The notes under the pieces: model-generated
Databases searched by the model: none
Told to the model about the DNA's origin: nothing
Seen by the model: the letters and a program-made list of their open reading frames with translations, nothing else
Part shown: piece by piece, positions 47,719-59,748 of the stretch
Numbering within the stretch: the first letter of the stretch is position 1
Layout: every line of letters starts with the position of its first letter
From: Gymnopus androsaceus JB14
Taxonomy: Eukaryota > Basidiomycota > Agaricomycetes > Agaricales > Omphalotaceae
Direction: 5' to 3'
Length of the DNA stretch: 64,000 nt
NCBI GenBank assembly: GCA_009733575.1
Contig: ML769420.1
Coordinates: forward strand, 124,001-188,000
Position numbers and translations under genes: made by a program

Positions 47719-48953
47719 ATGGAACCTACTGAACGAATTCAAGCTGCTTGCGACTTTCTTCTACAATCGCCTCCAGGAGAGATAAATGATGTGCTGAACG
47801 GTTAGTTAATTCTGGTTACTTCCAGTTGAACTGAATCTATACCTTGAATAGATGTGCGGAATATTATATCCGACGATAACCTTCTGCAAGAAGGAGTAGT
47901 TCCTGCGCTGAGGAAATATAATCTAGCTCAGTTCATCACCGTAGATGTACCAGAAACAAATCACCAGGTTCGTCTCATCTTTGCCAACTCATTCAATCTG
48001 AGCATTCAGATTTCGCGTTTGGCAGTCTATCATCAGTGAAGCTGCTCGGTTACCTTCAGATTCTGAAGATGGTCAAGAAAGATGGATTGATCCTCGATCG
48101 AAAACCAGTTTTGCGTTTGATCATATAACTCTGGTGCGTTGGCTGTCTCTTCTTTCCAAAATGTTTCTTATAATGTTGTTCAGGAAGCCTCTGACCCTCA
48201 ACCCTATGAGTCTAATGAAGACTCTGAACCATTTCGGTACGCATATCTTATTGGCAGTCAATTTCAATGCTTACTTGCATCTAGGGCGGCGTTGGAGAAA
48301 GCGTCACTCAATTACCTCTTGGCTCACTTTCACGATGGAGTTTCATCCGTCTTCTCTCAGGCTACCCCGAATCAATTCATATTGCAGATCGTCGCCAACA
48401 AATATAATCCAACGAATTTTTGGTGAGAGGTATAACGGATGAATCGTTCTGCGAAGCTGAAGAGCTTTCAGGTCTGGTCGATGGCGATCGGAATACATCG
48501 TAGATTTGAATGAGCACACTGTGAAAGGAAGCATGCTGGTCAACGTGCATTACTACGAACAGGGGAATGTAAGTCTACATCTGCTTGTACTAAGGTCTGG
48601 TTAACATCTCTGTCCAGGTGCAATTATCCACCACTCACTCGATATCCTTAACACTTCCTCCAGCGATTGTTACCACGTCCCCAGAGAGCTCTGGAACCAA
48701 GATACTTGCTCTGATCGAAGCCGAGGAAGGAAAATACCAGACCTCTCTGAATGACACGTACCACGAAATGTCGGAGAAGACTTTCAAGAGTCTGAGGAGG
48801 GCTTTGCCCATGACGAGATCAAAATTGGACTGGGAGAAGGTGTGTCAGCTGTACACATGCTTGACTCGTTCTAATTGTTTCGTTCGCAAAGGTCCTTGGG
48901 TACAAGTTGGGGGCCGAGTTATCATCAACCAAGGGAGGTTTCACTCCGTCGTA
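47719..48953 (+). CDS. CAP1: F-actin-capping protein subunit alpha
   Basis: Alpha subunit of the barbed-end actin capper (partner CAP2). ATG 47719: EPTERIQAACDFLLQSPPGE, then INDVLNDVRNIISDDNLLQE, IDPRSKTSFAFDHITL, LNYLLAHFHDGVSSVFSQ, NKYNPTNFWSGRWRSEYIVD, and the capping C-terminus KIDWEK-like segment followed by VLGYKLGAELSSTKGGFTPS. Seven or so GT..AG introns; frame intact. Stop 48951-48953, 91 bp from the convergent PHD gene. Confidence 0.9.
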
Positions 48954-49044
48954 AATCATACTACTGTACCAATATCATACACAAGAAAGAATATAATTTG
49001 TACGCGCTCAAATCTTCATTGCTCCAATTTCAAGGAAATCCGGG

Positions 49045-50330
49045 TCATACTTTTCGGAATCGAACCTCTGCGCTAAACTCTTCCCTTCTGATTTCATTCC
49101 AGTTAAACATGTCCTCGGTGATCCTTCTCTCCTTTTTCATGGCGTGCTGAATGTTTGCATCCGAGGACATCCATGGGCGCAATTGAGAATTCACCATCTG
49201 ATACACATCGTGCTGAATAGCAACAGACGGCGAAGAGGTAGAGATAGGATTCGTTTGGCGATTACGCAACTTGTAAATGATATCTTCGAGCGGACGAGGC
49301 CCAGAAGATGAAGGGTATGAAGACGTCCCAGACTGTGGTACTGGAACATCTGAAGAGTGGGATGGGGTAGGGGAAGCAGGTTTGAGAGAAGTTTTACGAG
49401 CAGCGCGTGCCGTTTTCAATCTAGGCAACTCTGTCGAAGGAGCAATAAACTCCCTGTTAGGCTGCGTATGTTTCGCTAGTGTAGAATTTGACTTGTTTAT
49501 CTCGAGATCCCCGAGCTGCGATGGAAGAACTTGTTGAGAACTTCCTGGTACTTTGTTCGACGAAGGAGTAGAGATGAGAATCGGAGACGAGTTGGTACGC
49601 TGTTCTATCCGAGTAGGAGCCCCCAGCCTTGGTGATGAATCGAGGGACTGGTGAGGTTTAACCTTATCCCTGATTGAAATATCTGGGGAATGCGTGTGAG
49701 CAGAAGCAAGCGGTTTAGACTTTGAAGCTCGAGAACCGCTTTGTGAAGCTGCTGGTGCAGGTTCGCGATTCTCAGCTGCTCTGTCGATGGGTGGTCTTGA
49801 AAGAATCTGTACGTCGTCCGAATCTGACGAATCGATCTCGATAACACTTGCATTGTGTTCTAACATGGTGAGAATTCCTCTCGTATACACGAGCTTGAAG
49901 AGATCAGACTTACTATCGTCAACCTTGGAGCGTTGTACCGGCTCCACAGAAGCCATTGCTGGGAGTGTGAGAGACGGTTTACGGTCTGTAGATATAGATG
50001 CATGGCGGCTTTCTGATCGATGAGGCTGGTGACATCGCCGGCAGAGCCAATTCTCCATCGTGAATACTTTTAGTCTTATATTGACTTCCCTTTATGCGAT
50101 CTAGAACCTCATCCATCTTTATAGCGGGTATATGACACTCAGTGTGCCAGGTCCTTTGTATCGTCAGTCTGGGTATATGAGTCTGCTTAGAGAGGAAAGT
50201 AGGACCTTTTACAACTCGCGCAGGTAATTTGTGGTTTAAGTGGACCGTGTTCATCTGAGTTACATCTGTGGCACGTAGGCTAGTAAAGGATTATTTGAGT
50301 GCTGTTTTAGGAATATTGCAGACTTACCAT
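49045..50330 (-). CDS. PHD-finger protein, start codon isolated in its own exon
   Basis: Likely chromatin reader. ATG 50330-50328 is followed at once by GTAAGT; a 48-nt intron (50280-50327) joins it to PTCHRCNSDEHGPLKPQITC. The next exon supplies TWHTECHIP, and WLCRRCHQPHR follows, so the eight ligands of a C4HC3 PHD finger are present in order (CHRC, CASC, H..C, CRRC). The rest is Ser/Pro-rich and disordered with an acidic SIM-like VIEIDSSDSDDVQIL, ending EEFSAEVRFRKV. The junction before NWLCRRC near 50062 needs either a non-obvious intron or one extra base. An intron (GTAAGT donor near 49913) in KVDD..KHNASV is likely. Confidence 0.68.
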
Positions 50331-50739
50331 GATGAGGTAAGATAGGCTATGGCTAGAGAGTAGGAGCGAGACTCAGAATTAGTCTGAGTCTCGGGGTGAG
50401 GAATCTAATCAGAGAATTTAGACAACGTTTATTGGGCTTGGCGCGCGCGGCGCGCACGGGTGGGTATAAACGCACACAAGCGGGACAAAAGACCTGAGTT
50501 GGCCGTACTATCAGAGACAGGCTAGTGTAAAGGGCGGGAGAGCTGAAAACGCGCTGTACGCGATGGTTGCGAGATACGTTGAGAGTTTAAATGGACTGAA
50601 GTCGGTGTGAGAATTCTAGTTAAACGCCTGGGCGCCTCACCGACTTCAGAACTTGGATAAGCGCTCGTGTGAGTAGTTGATCACTCACTTGACGCGCTTC
50701 TTCCTTCATCTCGTCCACAACCATCTACCATCGACCATC
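50331..50739. other. Divergent intergenic region with a short perfect hairpin
   Basis: Shared upstream region of the PHD gene and the SAP-domain gene. It holds the inverted repeat at 50368-50392 and a GC-rich GCGCGCGCGGCGCGC run near 50441. No coding feature. Confidence 0.5.
50368..50392. repeat. Perfect 10-bp inverted repeat, 5-nt loop
   Basis: Arms GAGACTCAGA and TCTGAGTCTC around ATTAG. It may be a dimer-binding site or a chance hairpin. Confidence 0.7.
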
Positions 50740-53700
50740 ATGGCCACAAACCATACTGAAGACGGTCTGAAGAAACTCACAGTCTCTCAACTAAAGAATA
50801 TATGCAAGGAAAGGCAGATCAAAGGCTACTCCAAACTTGCAAAGCCTTTGCTTGTACAGAAAATTCTCGACCACCATTCAGCTCAGGTAGGTGTCAAGAG
50901 TTTATTCTGCGCATATTTTTAATCAATTTTTATAGCATACACAATCAGCTTCCACGGATAATGCTATTCCCGATGTTTTTGGCGGAAAACAGCCTCCAGA
51001 CGCGTCCATTGCAGCCGTGTCACCTTCATCGCTTGCACCAATCATTCCTCTAAATGTGCCTTCTGCCTCATCTACGCGCACAAAATCCTCTTCTTCCCTA
51101 ATGCCTGTTACCAATGTCACACAAAGCACAACCACACCGGCGCATACAATCGCTTCTGCCCCGGAAAATCGCGCCAGTGCTGCCTAAAGAGGCCTAATCC
51201 TACAGATCTTACCGCTTCAGACTCACTTCCACCCTCGAAGAAAGCTAAAACAACTGCATCCAGCATCGTCTCTTCACGTTCGTCGTGTCTTTGTAGTCAT
51301 TTTAGAAGTCGTTTGCTAACTTCCCACATAGCTCTTGTCTCTAGCAAACGACCTATAACTCCTTCCTTTTGTGACTCTACCGTCGAACCCAAAAAGCTCA
51401 AGATCGGAAATGCGGTCGCGACTCTGACTGTAGGATCCAATCCGTCCCTTACTGCTGCACAGGCGCAGAGGAAGAAAACACTCGAAGAAGATCCATTGGC
51501 TACGAACGTCCTTCATTGCTCAGTGACCTGTAAAGCTTGCGGGAAATTGGTCAAGTATACCATGTTCGATCTTTACCACTGGAACAGACATAAGACGCGT
51601 TGCAAACCAGATTTGGCTCTTTCTCAGTCGTCATCCGTTTCGACTTCTTTCTCGGACGAAGGGAGTGCGCACATGGCAGACCTCACTTCGGATATGGATC
51701 TTGTATCTCGAGCTTCCACGAGTGATGGTGGAGGTTCCTCTTTTACAGCAGCCCAGGCGCAGAGAAAAAAAGCGCTCGAAGAAGATCTTTTGACGTCAAA
51801 TGTCCAACTCAACTCGGTAACCTGCAAAGCGTGCGGGAATGTGGTCAGATGTAGCATGTTCAGCCTCTATCATTGGAACGGACACAAAACGCGCTGCCAA
51901 GGGAATCCCTCCCGATCTGCTTCTGCTTCTTCCAAAGAAAATATCGCGTATGATACAGTGATCAATTCCTTGGAGGATTCTCCTTCAGCAGCTCCGCCTT
52001 CACAGACGGCGATATTCATGCATTCTACTGGCGATGTTCGTTCCCTCCTTAGTGCTGCGCAGGCGGAGAGCAAGAAGGCACTCGAAGAAGATCCTCTGGC
52101 AACAAATATCCAACGTAGCTCAGTGAACTGCAGAGCTCGCAGGAAACTGGTCAAATTTGGTAATTTTACGAATACGAAAGGAAAGCGCTTCACTCCGTTG
52201 ATCATAAACAAGGAGGTCCTCCCCACGAAGACGCCAAATCCCTCTTTGACTGAAGTCCCGCTTTCAGCATCCGCTACTTCTGTTACTGCTCCGATTCCAT
52301 CCACATTCAAAGCGCCGGTTCTACCAAAGGTGCCCTTTCCGGAGTCTACCACCAATCCTTTAGTTACCATTTCGGCTGTACCTCCGCAACGGAAATTTCT
52401 ACAGGAAGACACCTTTGCTCCTATAATCCAGAAGAATAGCTCCGTTCCTGAAATCACTCTGGAAGCGAATTCGAAATCTAGTCTCTCTTTGTATCATCTC
52501 GATTTTCCAACGCCCGTACCCCTCACCCTCGAAAGCGTTAGCCTTCCTCCTGTTCTAGCGCAAAGGAAGCAGGTGGCGCGTTTCGCCATTATTCTTAGCC
52601 AGGTAGCAATGAAGGATTTAAGCCGCTGCATGCTTGTTTCGCGCATGTTCCGATATGCGGGTATGTGGACCCTTTTACGCTTGGTTCTTTGATTCTAATG
52701 TTTTTCTTTAGTGTATCTGTCTGCGTCTACGCGCCTCGCACGTAATTTTGCAGGACACAGGTTCAACCGTATTTTCCATCGATTGCCGATCAACACGATC
52801 AATATGTGGCCGTATCTTTTGCAGAGGGAGGGGGAAACCAAGTATCGTCGTCGAGTATACGAAGAGTCATTTCTTGGTCGCGTATTTAAAGGCCATACCC
52901 TAATCGCCCCTCGCCTTTGGACGAGTCCAGATAATGACAAGCAACTTGCTGTCGCTGTTAGGTACGTTTCCCTCACCTAGTCGCTTATCAATCGCTCAAT
53001 TCTACTCTCTGAATAGGTTCTTGATGACGCGTCTATTCTTCACCGTCTCGGTCGGCGGGGGTAAAAACGGTGATGGTTGGTTGGATGGCATGATCGTGGA
53101 CGCGCGAGAAATCGTCAAAGGAGAAATTTGGAGCATCGACATAGTTCACCCAACCGAAAACATCGTCGAATCCTTCTATGTTCTTGAATCTACCTGCGAG
53201 GTCGTAGGCTTGGCCCCCCTTCCTTCCAAGGCTGAAGGCCCAGCACCAGTTCAGATACGCGCTGACTGGTCGGCTTATATCAAGCAGAGGCTGTCGACGC
53301 AATCTGCATTGTCCCAACCCAAGCTCGACCCTAGTCGTTCCTCGTCTTCGATTCCGACTACGTCACTTTTGGACCAAGTTAGTTGGACCAACCACGAAGA
53401 GTTTACAAAGGGTATCAGCAAACTGTGGCTGAAAAAGAGTGGAGGACCAGCAAGGGGTGGGAACCGCAAAGCGAATAGTCGCTGAGCGCTACATATTGGC
53501 TAGTGTCGTCGGGAACAGGTTTGACGTTTTTTGCCGCCACCAATGCGAGTCAGCGGATGCTGACTCTTATCCCTGTATCGTTCACGCAGTGTTAGTGGCC
53601 AGTACATGACATCGACGGAAATGGCTAGCGACTTTGCGGGAGCTCCGATCGGTGTGGTTGGTTCTGTCAAGAGAGCCCCTGCGAAATTAAATATGTTTTT

Positions 53701-53957
53701 GCCAGCGTGAGTCGAGTCTCCAGATGTTGCCATTCAATCTCCTAAAACACATCTGTAGGCCTCATCATGTCGAAAGTGTCCATTTTACGACCGCGAAACA
53801 CCATCCGCTACACCCTGCCCTCGCAATAATACACACACCAGCCAGGGAGTATTTTGTGCTTAGAGATAACGGGATGCAGGTCGGCTGCGAAGAGGATGGA
53901 GTCGCAGATGTTTGGATGAACATTATCGGCTGTGCCAATAACGGTGAACGTGCTTGA
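50740..53957 (+). CDS. SAP-domain protein with decaying Cys/His repeats, frameshifted
   Basis: ATG 50740. The N-terminal SAP motif (LKKLTVSQLKNICKERQIKG) suggests DNA or chromatin association. Then come repeat units of about 50 residues: 51451-51605 and 51744-51900 each hold AAQAQRKK.LEED and a zinc-like C-x2-C-x12-H-x3-H-x3-C; 52051-52170 has lost most ligands; 52381-52505 is a faint fourth. The C-terminal part looks F-box-like (LSRCMLVSRMFRYAVYLSAS) and continues to VWMNIIGCANNGERA. Frame breaks: a missing base near 51182 and an extra A in an A5 run near 53434. Introns follow HHSAQ, SRSS, FRYA, AVAVR, VVGN and FLPA. The overall family is not recognised beyond these parts. Confidence 0.62.
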
Positions 53958-54645
53958 GGAATGTGTATTGCTGCTTTTGTTACTTACTGCTATCATGCTT
54001 CATGATGATTGATTGACGGACGGACATGCTATGCCTTGCTAGTACATCCATCGCGCGATGCCCATGACTCGTTTCAGACCTGTAAAGATACAAAAGAGAT
54101 ATCATGATGTATAGTTATTATAATAGATCGAGTCATTGGGTCGTTTATACATTGACAAGCGATGCAAGAAAGATGCAAAGTGATGAAGACGAAATCCGAG
54201 CCCGATGCAAGAGAATGTACAATGTCAACCGGATGCGTACGATGCATGATGAGAAGTGATGTAGTTGCAGACTGGAAAGATGTAAAACGACGTAGAAGCA
54301 CGCAAGCACATGTGCACAGCTCCCAAGCAGAGGTAACCGCAAAAACAGTTGAGATGGAATCTAGATGATAGGAGGGAGCAAAGGAATGGAAAGGCTGGGG
54401 CGTTACATCTTTCGGGAACCGTCCGGGAAGGGTATAAAGAAATCTGCGGGAAATCAAAGTACAAAGACCATGGTCGAATGAAATGAAATGCGTGTCAGAT
54501 GCAAACTTGAGATACAGTAGAAACGAAAATGCAAAATAGTCCCCTGGAAATGAACCGAAAGAGCGTTGAGAGATATCTGGGAGCAAGCAACGAACAAAGG
54601 GGTGGGCTGTAGTGAGGGCAAAAACATTATAGGAGTGGCTAGCCT
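53958..54645. other. Intergenic between convergent genes
   Basis: 3' flanks of the SAP gene and the cyclin gene. A 192-codon minus-strand frame spans it but has no motif and lies in the likely cyclin 3' region. Confidence 0.5.
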
Positions 54646-55682
54646 CTACCACTCGGCAGGTACTGCGCGCGCAAAGACGTCGTTCTTCAACGGGTGATCT
54701 ACTGGCCAGCCAGTGACCGACTTTTCCTTGATGGAAAATGCCGCAGGCGACGTTGTGTAGTCCTGGATCTGAGCATAAAAATCCTCATCGCCCACAGGTG
54801 TCTGCGGCGATATCGATGACGCAGGGGAAGTGCTGGTGGAGTAACTGGGAGAGGGAGTATCGGTAGCGATATGTGGACGTTCGGTATGAATCGATAAACG
54901 TGGCGATGTGGTCGTACTCGGCTTGACCGGAGACGGGTAGCGTTGACCGAATGATGGTATATGCGATGTAGTCGAGTCGGGAGTGGGTATCGGGGTATTA
55001 GACTTTGATGTAGCTGATTTTGTAGCACGTTTGGATACGTCCTGAAGTGAATAAGTGGGATATGGCCCATGGAGCGATGCAAAGTCGTGAGTGACCCTGG
55101 CCTGGAACGGCGTGAGGATTTCCCCTGGCACGTTGAGCTCATATTCGAGGTACGAGCAGAATTCCCGCTCCATCTGATTGACTTCGCGAACTGTGAACAT
55201 GCCCTGAGCAACGACGCTCCAAGATTTGTTCGAGTACGTATCGTCACACATGACCTTGGAGGCAATCATGAAGGCGGATATGAAAAGTCTGTGTCCTGAA
55301 GAGCCTCGTGCAGAGGGAAATCGAGACTTTAACCGTTGTAAAAGTGCCAGAGCTGAAAAAACAACGCATTCCGGAAGTTTAGTGCGATAGATGGCGTAGG
55401 CGATATAATAAGGCAACTCCATGTTCCAGCTGGTTTGGTTCGGTGGCCGCTCTGGGCATCCAAAGAGATAAGTTATGAACCTGGCGCAGAGACGAGCAAT
55501 AGTCTCTTGTCCGTAGAATGTTTTATTAGGGTTGACCTATGTGCTGTCGTCAAATTTTGGGAGAAAAAAAAAACGGAAAAGCAAACCATGGTCTCTGGCT
55601 TGTTAGAAGAATGAAGATTGGCACTGTGCTTTGACCGCTTTGAAGGATAAGAGGTTGAAAGGGGTCTCTGCACAGATGCCAT
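54646..55682 (-). CDS. PHO80/PCL-type cyclin
   Basis: Cyclin partner of a Pho85/Cdk5-class kinase. Start ATG 55682; one intron after KPETM(V) near 55500-55590 carries a long T run. Cyclin-box features: YGQETIARLCARFITYLFGC, LPYYIAYAIYRTKLPECVVF, HRLFISAFMIASKVMCDDTY, NKSWSVVAQGMFTVREVNQM, EREFCSYLEYELNVP. The C-terminal 150 residues are Ser/Thr/Pro-rich with many SP/TP sites, ending FARAVPAEW (stop 54646-54648). Frame intact. Divergent from the SIKE-family gene over 118 bp. Confidence 0.83.
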
Positions 55683-55800
55683 GAGAGGAAGGAAGACAAT
55701 TAGTTTGGTTGTGATTCTGAAACGAGTCCAATTTAAGCGCCTGCCACTTTCTCAAGTACTGCCTCAGTCATTCTGACTCTGAGTCTTACTCTTGATTCTC

Positions 55801-56862
55801 ATGGCCATCATTGAAGGGGATGAGATCTCACAGCTTTGGGGTCTTATCACAGAGCTCAGCGAACAATTAAATCAAAACCGGAGCGCATCTGTATCGCTTT
55901 ATGCGCAGGCTGGAAGCGTCAAGGTAGGGTACAACCTAAACTCCTGTTTCACAGCTTATATTTCTATCAGAGTCAAGCCCTACATTCTCAAACTGGTTTT
56001 GTCTTGCGCAAATTCAATTCAGATTTACCTAGGGACGTCTATGAATCTGAACTTGAGCGTATGAACGCGGCCATGACGGCGGAAAACCAGTCTCTTCAGC
56101 ACGACAATAAGCAATTAAACACTTTGATGAAAGAGTATGAGCAGACATTGGATACACTAATGAGTAAGTATCGACCGCGTAAAATATATGGTACATTTTC
56201 ATTGTTTCATAGGTACGTTTCGAAATCGCGCCCAAACCGTCCAAGAGAACGAGCTCTCGCTCATCCGACACTACGAGTCCAACCTCCTCCAACTGGAGGA
56301 AGACAACTCGTCCAAGGAGTTAGAGGCTAGTACACGGATATCTGAAAGTATTTCGCGCATGTCGGAAGTACTGCGCAACTGTCTCCGGGAAGTCGGAGGT
56401 GAACGTACGTCGAGTGAAGGCGGAGAGGAGGATCTGGATTTGCTTGAACGCGAGCCTTGGCAAAGCACAGAGGCGGCGCATGCAGAATGGGCTCTGGAAC
56501 GCGAGATTGAGCTAGCGAGGCTCGAGCGGGAGAATGAGGAGCTGAGGGCGCTGATTATGGCTGGTCAGACGGTTCCGAAACAGGCAACCGCTTTACCGTC
56601 CCTGCCTCCGTCTCAGCCACAACCTCCAGCGGAGCCGGAGCCTCAGTCAAGTGAAGAGCCGAGTATCAATGGCGAGGCGGAAATACAAGAGGAAGAGGAC
56701 AAGAAGGAGGAGCCTGTCGGCTATGATCTTGGAGATGAGACTCAACCGGAACCTGAACCTCAGTCGCAGGAGCCTGAAATTGTGGAACCGGAACCAGAGA
56801 CGATACCCGAAACCAATGTTGATCCGTATGCCACGATCAAGAGGTCGAATACAGGTAGCTAG
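55801..56862 (+). CDS. SIKE/FGFR1OP2-family coiled-coil protein (STRIPAK-associated)
   Basis: Three exons from ATG 55801. Coiled-coil blocks ELSEQLNQNRSASVSLYAQA, ESELERMNAAMTAENQSLQH, NTLMKEYEQTLDTLMSTFRN, and SLIRHYESNLLQLEEDNSSK resemble the SIKE family, whose fungal members associate with the STRIPAK phosphatase complex. The C-terminus is a Glu/Pro repeat-rich acidic tail ending YATIKRSNTGS. Introns follow GSVK and TLM(S). Frame intact. Assignment rests on the central coiled-coil pattern. Confidence 0.66.
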
Positions 56863-57483
56863 GACCCCCGTATGCCTGTACATGTCGTGTGCCATATAAA
56901 CTATTGCATCTATCCTTCTGAATTCCTTTCAAGCGGGAACAGTTCCGACGCTGAGCGTTTGAACCGTCGATGACGAACACTCATTCTATTGCTGTGTTGT
57001 CGCACATATGTTTGTAGGTCTGACGCGGACGGTACGCTCGGTTATAGCAACTAAGTAAAGGCATGCCCGTCATGGACCATCCTTGAGGTAAGTGCTTACT
57101 CATCTCAATCGCTACCTCCCTTGTGCTGACTGGCAGTGGTTGAATTGCAGCGGCCAACCGCGGCACATGTTGACTCGCAACGTCGCCCATGTATTAATGC
57201 GACGTGTAAACTTGAATTGAAGATGTTTCATTCTCGTTTCGGCCAAAAACATGCTACTGACCAACTATGACAGACATTTATCAATGAGCGGATCGAAGAA
57301 CGGCGAAAGGGCGCTGAGCTGGTTACGGTTGTTCGGCGTTGCAATGAAATACTTTGAATTGGAAAACTTGTGTGTCCGCCCCAGTAACCAGTGTTATCGA
57401 TATCAGGGTAATTCACTAAACTTCAGTGTACTTCCGTATGTATCGCAGCTAAGATACCATGACAATGCTGACAGCCTCAGGTT
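56863..57483. other. Intergenic with a relic of the 59-kb ORF
   Basis: Contains an open fragment at about 57285-57345 (GSKNGERALSWLRLFGVAMK) that resembles 58995-59060 (TSKNGDMALSWLWMFRQSMY). No intact gene. Confidence 0.55.
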
Positions 57484-57506
57484 CAGTGAAATTAGGCGCT
57501 TGATCC
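57484..57506 (+). repeat. Left 23-bp direct repeat flanking the accessory island
   Basis: An exact 23-bp match begins CAGTGAAATTAGGCG at both 57484 and 61019. Weaker similarity (CGYTTTGCCYTTCG) continues to the right of both copies. Confidence 0.9.
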
Positions 57507-57616
57507 GCTGAGAAAACTCGCTTTGCCCTTCGGTAATCACATCAAACTGAGTCCTGTCTTAGACAAAGCCTTGTCCACTGTCCACCACTGTTTCCTCGCT
57601 GCTACAATACCTCGTC

Positions 57617-58822
57617 ATGACTGCCGCTGCGGATATTCTCTCGCTCCTGCACTCTCTCATGAATTCTACTCAAGGAAGCGTAATCATGATTTTAATTGTT
57701 ATCCTGTTTTCGACGTTGTACCTCAAGGCGCGCATAGACGACAGAGCTCACATAGATAAATATGCGGCTATTCGAAAGGACGCTCAAACTCTCTACTCCA
57801 AAGCTTGGGGAAAGGCGTGGCCAAAGCAGAAACATGAAGCCATATGGAAGAATCAGGTTGTTCCCGCCGGCTACTCAGTCAACGACGTTGACGGCTACGT
57901 CTTCGCCGATGTCGCCAACATCCCAGAATCATTCGAATACACTTGCTTATACGAGGTCAAGCAGGTTGCGGACATCCTCCAATCGACTGCGGAGATCGCA
58001 GACGTTCTTCTAGTCCGTGACGAGTATGCCACTCTCCATAGAATGATAACGACGCAAAAGCAAAAGCGATTGTTGTGACAGGCCAACCGGGTATTGGTCC
58101 GTATAGGCCACTCTGATCAAAAATTCGAATGCTGATTTCTGCTCTTAGGCAAAACAACATTTCTCCTATATCTTCTTCTCCATCGTCTCGAACATAAGCT
58201 TCCCACAGCGATTCAGCTCAGCCACGAGTGCTACTTCATCTTCGATGAAGATGGCGTCGACGTGAGGAGCGTTCTAGATATGGACTATGGGGTTTCCACC
58301 GGATTCGGCTTCCGGCTTCGCCAGTGCTGGGCTTTAGCGGATAGCAACGCCAACATTCTCCAGCCATGCTCCGCTTTCCAAAGCCGTGCCCTGCTTCTTG
58401 TACAGGCATCGTCTCCGGAAGCTAGCCGATGGAAAGAATGGATCAAACAAAAGCAGGGAACCTGCATCGTTTCAGAACTACCGACGGTAATGGAGATAGC
58501 GGCTGTTTTGTAAGTCGACTTGGTGTTCATCTGTCGGGTATTCTTGCTCACAAAACCCCCGCTTCAGAAAAGAGCGGGACTTAGATCCAAGTTTAACTCT
58601 TCCCCTGGTTGACAAGTGGGGACTCTCACTTCGTACAGTTTCGGTTATCATACAGCAACCTGATTCTGAGGTGGATTTTGAAAGACAGCCGAACGTGCAA
58701 CACTTGGAATAGCCGCCGATCCTCAATCAATCTACGTCCTCGATGGCAGTAACAAGACTGCAAGTAGTGAAGCCTCTACTGTCGTACAAAGAGGGAGGAA
58801 GGAGGCACAAGAAAACCCGTAA
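57617..58822 (+). pseudogene. Crinkler-like P-loop ATPase with N-terminal membrane anchor, frameshifted
   Basis: ATG 57617; an N-terminal hydrophobic anchor (SVIMILIVILFSTLYLKA) precedes a domain with FADVANIPESFEYTCLYEVK and a classical Walker A, VTGQPGIGKTTFLLYLLLHR, split by an intron inside GIG; YFIFDEDGV may be Walker B. Then WKEWIKQKQGTCIVSELPTV and LVDKWGLSLRTVSVI, and a degraded tail IAADPQSIYVLDGSNKTAS. This resembles P-loop NTPases of the Crinkler-like expanded class in basidiomycetes; I am not sure of the subclass. One base seems missing near 58062 (KQK to AIVVTGQPG) and another break lies near 58700. It sits in a 3.5-kb island between 23-bp repeats. Confidence 0.6.
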
Positions 58823-58899
58823 TATTAACAGTAACTTTTAGAGTCAAAGCGCTTTTTTTGTGTTTTAACTTGGTTTTAACACTGAGTTTGATTCTAAAG

Positions 58900-59710
58900 C
58901 ACTGATAAGCGTTGGACTAGAGCTAACTGCGCTTCAACTCCAAACTCTTGAGCGACGTCGTCAAGCATATGATCTTGTGCGGAAGGAGCGGGAGCGCCGG
59001 AAGGGGACGTCAAAGAATGGCGATATGGCACTAAGCTGGTTGTGGATGTTCAGACAGAGCATGTACTTAGTATTGCCGCTAAACCAAGCGGCGGGCGCCT
59101 AAACTTTCCCACCACCAAAGCACGCTGACTCTCCCGAGAGTGCCCTCCTATTGCAGTATGAGCTTCATGTGTTGCTGAGTGAATTCAAACTTTACATCGA
59201 CCGCGAGATCGTGCAAGGGAAACACGTGTGTACTTGCGGTTTTTTCATTGTCAGTCTTTTTAACGATAGCAATTTCATTTACAGGGGAAACTCATCGTGA
59301 AGAAACGAACCGGTGCAGCTGACCCAAAAGATAATCTCGCCGGGATCGTGTCAATGTTTTTCGACACAAGAAGATTTTGCGATGAGCCCGACGTTCTTAT
59401 TGACCAGCCGCTCCATAGTCCGCCTCCGCTCCATGCATCCGACTCAATTCCAGACCTTGATTACAAGTACCTCTTGCTTCACAAGCTAATCGGCGATGTT
59501 TTCTGGATGGCCGGTGGTACGGATGTGTTCACTTTGGAAGATGATGAAGAACACGATGAAAGTTGTGCTGTTTTGTCTGAAGAGAATATTGGATGGGTTT
59601 TCAATAGACTTGACAAGTTTCAATTTGGTGAATATTGTCGTGCAATTGATGTTGAAGGAAGTTCTCCTGGTGTTCTTGATATGGACTCTCGTTCAGTTAT
59701 TTGCATCTAG
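58900..59710 (+). CDS. Unrecognised ORF cluster in the accessory island
   Basis: Coding-like sequence in pieces: LELTALQLQTLERRRQAYDL and KERERRKGTSKNGDMALSWL at about 58915-59040, QYELHVLLSEFKLYIDREIV at about 59155-59215, and a long open part 59297-59710 (VSMFFDTRRFCDEPDVLIDQ; KLIGDVFWMAGGTDVFTLED). An intron near 59225-59285 may join the last two. The family is unknown. It could be a host gene fragment or part of a large transposon protein. It ends just upstream of the inverted-repeat element. Confidence 0.4.
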
Positions 59711-59748
59711 GGTTGTGGATGGCTACTCAGGCTAATAAAATCTAAGTA

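Noticed and set aside
54074..54652. 192-codon minus-strand ORF
   Set aside because: Lies in the 3' flank of the cyclin gene and has no recognisable protein character.
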